Part shown: positions 58,929 through 64,000 of the stretch, one piece after another
Layout: each line of letters starts with the position of its first letter
Numbering within the stretch: the first letter of the stretch is position 1
NCBI RefSeq assembly: GCF_026212465.1
Contig: NC_080058.1
Location: forward strand, 7,193,001 to 7,257,000
Length of the DNA: 64,000 bases
DNA from: Amaranthus tricolor
Lineage: Eukaryota; Streptophyta; Magnoliopsida; Caryophyllales; Amaranthaceae
Direction: 5' to 3'
Notes under the pieces: model-generated
The model's input: only the letters and a program-made list of their open reading frames with translations
Database searches by the model: none
Told to the model about the DNA's origin: nothing
Made by a program: the position numbers and the translations under genes

Positions 58929-59700
58929 TGAAAGAAGTGTAACTTGAGTCTCGCATTAATTAGTCATGTGTTAAATGACAGTTAAAGTGTGGAAGAAATT
59001 TAGCTTAAATGTTAAGAGTAACAACGTAGTTACTAAACCTTAAGCATGTTTGATGATGGTGAAGGACACATCACACTTTGTGATTGGTTTATATGGTAAT
59101 CAAAAAGTACATTATACATTTGGAAGCATTAGCTTGACATGTGAAGCTTTTAAAGTGCAAAGATTCAGTCCTAAGTGCAAAGAACAAGAGGTTTGGAGAC
59201 CGTGAGCTTGCATAGAAGAGAAAAGGAAAGGTTAGAAAGCTGCTTCAGGTGGCTCGACCTGCCTCGACCCCGGGTCGAGCGAAGCTATTAGTTGCTTTTT
59301 CACGTGAATCTGCTCACTGCTGCCCTCATCAATTGCTGTCCCACTTTGTTCACCCTTTGTCTATATATTGTTGTAGCACTTTAGTGTATTGGCTAGAGCC
59401 AAACTAAGAGCTTGAGCTATTTATCCATATCGTACTCTCTTAATTTTCCTTCGGCATCGTAACAAGCTTTCAAGCTCCTATATTCTTTAAACACATAATA
59501 CTACACTAGTCTAGGATGGTGGATGTATCCTTATTAATGTAAACCACCTTAAATCTTGGTGTTATGTTTATATTGCTTTTATTACTTAAATCACCTTAAT
59601 ACTTAAATATAATCACAATTCATTAGTGCACCTTCAAGTTATAGTCATTAACCTTTCTGCCACCTTTAGGTCCACGCTTCCGCATTCATTAGCCTACTTT
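58929..59700. mobile_element. LTR-like dispersed repeat, copy 2
   Basis: Matches 12304-13095 from TGTGAAAGAAG through CACGCTTCCGCATTCATTAG, with a TATATATTG box near 59362. It contains a hyphenated palindrome, arms GCTCGACC (59252-59259) and GGTCGAGC (59273-59280). No coding content or partner LTR; solo LTR likely. Confidence 0.62.
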
Positions 59701-59954
59701 AACAATTTGAATATAACATTTTAATTTATGAAACTAACAACTACTTAAACCGATATTCTAATTGAACACGTCATTAAATTAAAGGACAAAAAATGGTAGG
59801 TAGCATATAAGGTAGTAGAAGGTTAATCACGATTCACGTGGGGGCAAGGTAGTCTCATTTGAAATTTGCTCACCCCAGCTACATAACTACTCGTACTCCC
59901 TGAAAGGAATGCGTATGACAAAATCCCCAAATAGTAGAGAGTAGAGAGTTAGAA

Positions 59955-62900
59955 ATGGGTATGAAAATGGAGGAGCTTGTTGCAGCAGGGATGAGTATGG
60001 AGGAAGCTCATATTCTTCTTAAGGTTGTTGACGATGTAGCTTCTAGATACAATGGTAGACCAGAAGGTGCGTCTGAGGTTTGGCGAGAAATTGTGGCAAG
60101 GAAGTTGTTGCGACCTGATCATCCTCACGCGCTTCATCAATTGGTGTATTACACTCTTTACTCTCATTGGGATTCTTCACTCCTTGGCCCTCCCCTTTAC
60201 TGGTTCCCTTCTCTGTAAGTTATTATACTTTCTTTTTTGTAATACTTTTCTTTTCAATCAACTTTTAAGCTTTTTCTTTTGATACTTTTAGTTTGATTTA
60301 TTTATTTATTTTTGGAATTGTGCTTATTTCTAATGTCCTGTTAAATTAATAGTGCCAAAATACTAGTGCTGATTTCTTTTTTAAAGTTTTGTTGATTCCT
60401 AATTGAAAATATCTGCTTTGCCTTGTGTTTCTGTATTAGTATATACTGCAAACACAATTGTCATAATCACAAAGAGGAAAGTTGGAGTTACTGAGGGTTT
60501 AAATTAACTTGGAGTATGACGGAGCATATAAAGTGCCACTTTATTACAACTGAGATAAGTAGAAGTTGGTTTAGAAAGAAATTGCTTGCTTCAAATACCT
60601 TGTGGTCCATATTTCAATGTAATGGAGATATTCAACAAAGATGAAGGATATTTACCGGGGTATTATGTGATCGAGATGTGTCCCTAAAGCTAAAGGATAA
60701 GATTTACTAGACAACCATTAGGAAATGTAAATGCTTCAATGGATGAGTGGACATACCTTGAGGGATAGATTTCGAAGCAAAAATATAAAAAATGTTTTAG
60801 GAGCCACAAATACTGTTGTGCGACAGCGGAAGCAAAGATCGAAAAACAATAACGGAAAGCAATAAAGATTCAAACAAACAATAAAGAAATCACACCGAGA
60901 AATTAACGTGGCTCACTATCAACGTGATAGCTACATCCGCCGGAACCGAGAATAAACTTTTCACTATAAACCGGGAGATTACAAGATGAACGAGAAGCCA
61001 CAACAATGACTCTCCAAGCTTTTTCTCTTTTAGTTTTCCTCTCTTTGTGTTTCATGCATCATTCTCTAATTCTAATTACAAGAGGGGTTTATATAGTATG
61101 CCACTTAATAAAAAGAAATTAGGTTAACAATTACAAAGAAACCGGCCCAAAAACTAAGTAACCGTCAAAAGAACGTGCGAAAACTGAAAATCCGAAAAAA
61201 ACTGCACAAGCTGCGGCTGCGTACTAGCTCGCGACCAACGACCTACCTGTTTTCCAAAATAGTAGCTTTTCCTTCAGAAACTCGCGACACGCGACCAAAC
61301 GTACGGCTCGCGATCTGGGCGTCTTCCAATCTAGTAGCTACTTGGCGCCCCGCGTAGTACTTTGCACCCCGCACACTTCGATCCATCTCTTGGTTCATCT
61401 TTAAACCCGATCTTAGACTCGGTTCGAGTCACAAAATTCCAACACGAGGAAGTTGCAGAAATGTGAATATTTCAATTGGTTCATATAGTCGATCCTAATC
61501 TTTTGGATTAAAATTTTGACATTGCTGTTGCACAACAACAACTTGAGCAACCACCGATCTCATTTCACATCAAAACCTCTTAGCAGTTTGTAGAGTAAGG
61601 AATGTGGAAGGTGATGATCATATTGAATCAGATTCGTAGTGTAAAAATAAGGCCGCATCGCATCGCATTGGCCGCTTTGTAAAGGTTTTCAAAACAACAC
61701 GTTGTAATGGTTTTAAAAAAACCGCATTGTGGGTCTTATCAAGGGATATCTTATGTTTACGACAAAAATTTAGGTGTTACGAATTACGATACCGTATCAT
61801 TCCCGTTACGGCATCACTGTTACATTACCACTATCGCGACCGCATTTTTACACAATGATTATATTAGTTCTTAAATCCTCAAAATCATCAACTTTTCTAT
61901 TCCACTTAATTCGCCTCATTTTTCACTTAGTCTGTCCCAATGAATTTCCCCATTTTATTTTTGGTTGTGACCCCACCACTTTTACTTTCTATTAGTCATC
62001 CACACTTCGACTTTATCAATCATGTATAGACTAGCAATATCTACCCACTGATCTTTCTGAAATGTACTGAACCTGGAGATCTTGTGATACCTCAAGTCCT
62101 TTGATACACTACAGAACTTGCTCGATTTTTTTTATCCCAATTATTGATCTTTCCTTCAAGAACAGATGGTCTGTTTTCTGCAGCAAGAGCTCTCAAATTG
62201 CAAATTACCAACTGGATATTTATGTCCTGGTACGAGTGAATTCATTGTGAATCTCTGCAGGACCTTTTAGCTCTTACACCAATGATAAGTTACAGACCTT
62301 GGACCTGCAATGGTGATTACAGAAGCAAGAGAGATCAGAATAATAGTCAGAAAAGAAGATGAGTACTCCAAAACTAGAAGATAATAGAGAGAAGAATACT
62401 ATAGAGAGAAGAGAGAAGATGTAGGGGAATGATTTGTTGTTAATATTAACTTCCGAATTATCAAAACAAGGACAAGCTACTATATCCCTTGATGCAAATA
62501 ATGTTAATGGTCCAAGAACTAATGTTTGGCTAGGTTATTAATTACAGTCACTATATCCCTTGATGCAAATAATGTTAAACAAACAAAGTTTGAATGTTAG
62601 TTATTTAGATGAAAAGCATACCAAAACAACATTTGTACAAAACAGTCTATTTGTGACATATAAGATCACTCTTATCGTGTGTGCTAGTATGCTTGTGTTA
62701 GAGCTTCAATGAAAGTGTGCAAATAGATATTTATTCTAACATATACAAAAAGAAAAGAGAAAACTGTGCTGGATTTACATACAGCTCTTTTTGTTTATTT
62801 GTGCTCTTGTCAGATATGAGTCACGTTTTACAAACGTGGGTCGTTTAATGGAAGCTCATGGCCCCAGGCTTTTGGGGAAGTTGTACAAGGATCCAATTAC

Positions 62901-63884
62901 TAGCTTTTCCACCTTTCAGAAATTTTCTGTTGAGAATCCCGAGGTGAATGCTTTAAGCTCATTTATGGTTTATATGATAACTTTATTAGCTAGTACTCCA
63001 TTTTCAGTATAATCTTAAGACAAAATTATCAAACCTAATAATAATTGGCTAATTGCTATGCTCAATCTGCCTTATTTTGTAATCTGTAGTCATGTCCTTT
63101 CTTTCACTTTGAGCAATAAGCTTTAAAACAAAATTATCAAACCAAATATGCTTCTAGTTCTAGAGAAGATGTTACAATACTTTTTAGTCTTTATAATAGT
63201 AGTCAGAAAGTTTGTTTGATCATTGCAATATTTGCAACTATATTCCAGATTTTCTGGTCATTGGTACTCAAGGAACTTTCAATTTGGTTTCATAAAGCAC
63301 CAAGGTGCATTCTTGATGAAACGGACAACCCGAAACATGGTGGAAGATGGTTTCCTGGTGCAGTTCTTAATATAGCTGAGTGTTGTTTGCTACCTACAAG
63401 TCATCCGAGGAAAATGGATAACAGTTTGGCCATTGTATGGAAAGAGGAAGGAGTTGATGATTTACCTATCCATCAAATGACTCTGAAAGAATTACGAGAA
63501 CAAGTAATGTATGCAGACTTCACCAAAATAATTGTTTTTTGTATCTCTAATTTCTTGCAGTAAGATTCCACTTGCAAGTGAACTGGGCTTGGGACTCAGC
63601 TTGATATTTGAGGAGTTCTGAGTCCCCCATCTGTTTTTTTTTGGGGGGTTGGGGAAGCTGAGACATTTGTAAACTTTTACAGGTTGGTTGCCAATTCTTT
63701 GGATGCTACTTTTGCTAAGGGGGATATAATTGCAATTGATATGCAAATGACTGTCGATGCCGTGATCATATACCTGGCAGTTATTCTGTCTGGTCGTACT
63801 GTTGTAACAATAGCTGATAGCTTTTCCGCAAAGGAAATCGCAGCTCGCTTGCGCATTTCAATGGCAAAGGGAATCTTTACTCAG
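59955..63884 (+). CDS. Acyl-activating enzyme, AAE17/AAE18-like, 5' part
   Basis: Four exons before the right edge: 59955-60214, 62814-62943, 63249-63508, 63683-63884, in phase, 284 residues so far; the gene continues beyond the window. The protein begins [12 protein letters not shown], then [12 protein letters not shown] and [17 protein letters not shown], a linker, [19 protein letters not shown] and [20 protein letters not shown]. This order and wording match, from memory, the N-terminal half of plant AAE17/AAE18, acetyl-CoA-synthetase-like enzymes, AAE18 being peroxisomal. The ATP-binding signature and the peroxisome-targeting tail lie outside. The third donor is AAT then GTATGC, chosen because it gives the conserved QVMLVAN. 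Intron 1 is 2.6 kb and holds a reverse-oriented LTR. Confidence 0.88.
60814..61444 (-). mobile_element. Solo LTR (reverse orientation) in AAE intron 1
   Basis: Begins TGTTGTGCGACAGCGG and ends AATTCCAACA, so TG...CA on both strands. On the minus strand there is an ACTATATAAACCCCTC box and GC-richer sequence with GCTCGCGAC words. No partner LTR or coding region is near. No 5-bp target duplication was found (AATAC and CGAGG), so the flanks may have changed or the copy came from recombination. Confidence 0.68.
61640..61860. mobile_element. MITE-like repeat, pair of 39405
   Basis: Ends GTGTAAAAATAAGGCCGC and the inverse GTGTAAAAATGCGGTCGC form a clear inverted pair. The interior matches 39405-39612 in order. 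Sits in intron 1 of the acyl-activating enzyme gene. Confidence 0.68.
62478..62576 (+). repeat. Direct repeat in AAE intron 1
   Basis: ACTATATCCCTTGATGCAAA followed by TAATGTTAA occurs at about 62478-62506 and 62548-62576, separated by about 40 bp. Confidence 0.75.
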
Positions 63885-64000
63885 GTGATTTTGTGTGTTT
63901 TCTTTTCACTCAACTGTAGCAAAATCTGCTTCTGGTCTTGCTGCAACTCAAATTGTGTTCTAGTGAAAAAGTAATTTTACATGTTAAGAAAGAAAACCAA

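Noticed and set aside
61175..61357. Short basic open frame within intron 1 of the acyl-activating enzyme gene
   Set aside because: It lies inside the reverse-oriented LTR and has no protein-like features.

Overview
The window is nuclear DNA of a flowering plant, very probably a eudicot. It is AT-rich, its genes are split by GT-AG introns, and it is dense in transposable elements. The protein set is typical of land plants: a neprosin-domain protein, a UMP-CMP kinase, a Rieske oxygenase of the PTC52/PAO group, an SD3-1-like lectin receptor kinase, an SR splicing factor of the SCL30A/SCL33 type, a GH17-X8 glucanase and an AAE17/18-like acyl-activating enzyme. The many short repeats ending in GAGACGGTCTC-like palindromes remind me of Caryophyllales genomes, but that is only an impression.

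Layout. 0-16 kb is a transposon block: a complete-looking hAT element (954-4750, 8-bp target duplication, spliceable intact transposase); a 6.4-kb Mutator-like element (MULE, 4873-11267, 9-bp duplication) carrying a plant-mobile-domain pseudogene and a frameshifted transposase with an OTU-like tail; a worn hAT-like copy; an LTR-like repeat; and a Pack-MULE (13446-15866, 9-bp duplication) holding PPR gene fragments and itself invaded by a second long-TIR element. 16.7-36.6 kb holds four host genes: neprosin protein (+), UMP-CMP kinase (+), PTC52-like oxygenase (-) and SD3-1-like receptor pseudokinase (-). Between and inside them lie MITEs and two related fold-back elements.

36.6-45.5 kb has no host gene. 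It holds a MITE sitting between two TA arrays, several other MITEs, a minisatellite-bearing element and another fold-back element. 45.6-49.7 kb is the SR-protein gene with a hAT MITE in its last intron. 50-54 kb is a Stowaway MITE and AT-rich spacer. 54.8-57.3 kb is the GH17-X8 gene, with a TRIM retroelement in intron 2 and related hAT MITEs on both sides. 59.9 kb to the right edge is the 5' part of the acyl-activating enzyme gene, with an LTR in reverse orientation in its first intron.

The host genes form no operon or evident pathway cluster. The common thread is in the transposons. Four long-TIR elements carry clusters of near-perfect palindromes just inside their ends. Two structurally distinct groups (21616-23156 with 33314-33579, and 44390-45456) use different outer arms but the same nine-base core, GTTA-C/G-TAAC. 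This shared subterminal design is the observation I rate most worth following. Exon limits were set by eye from splice consensus and protein homology recalled from memory; no database search was run.
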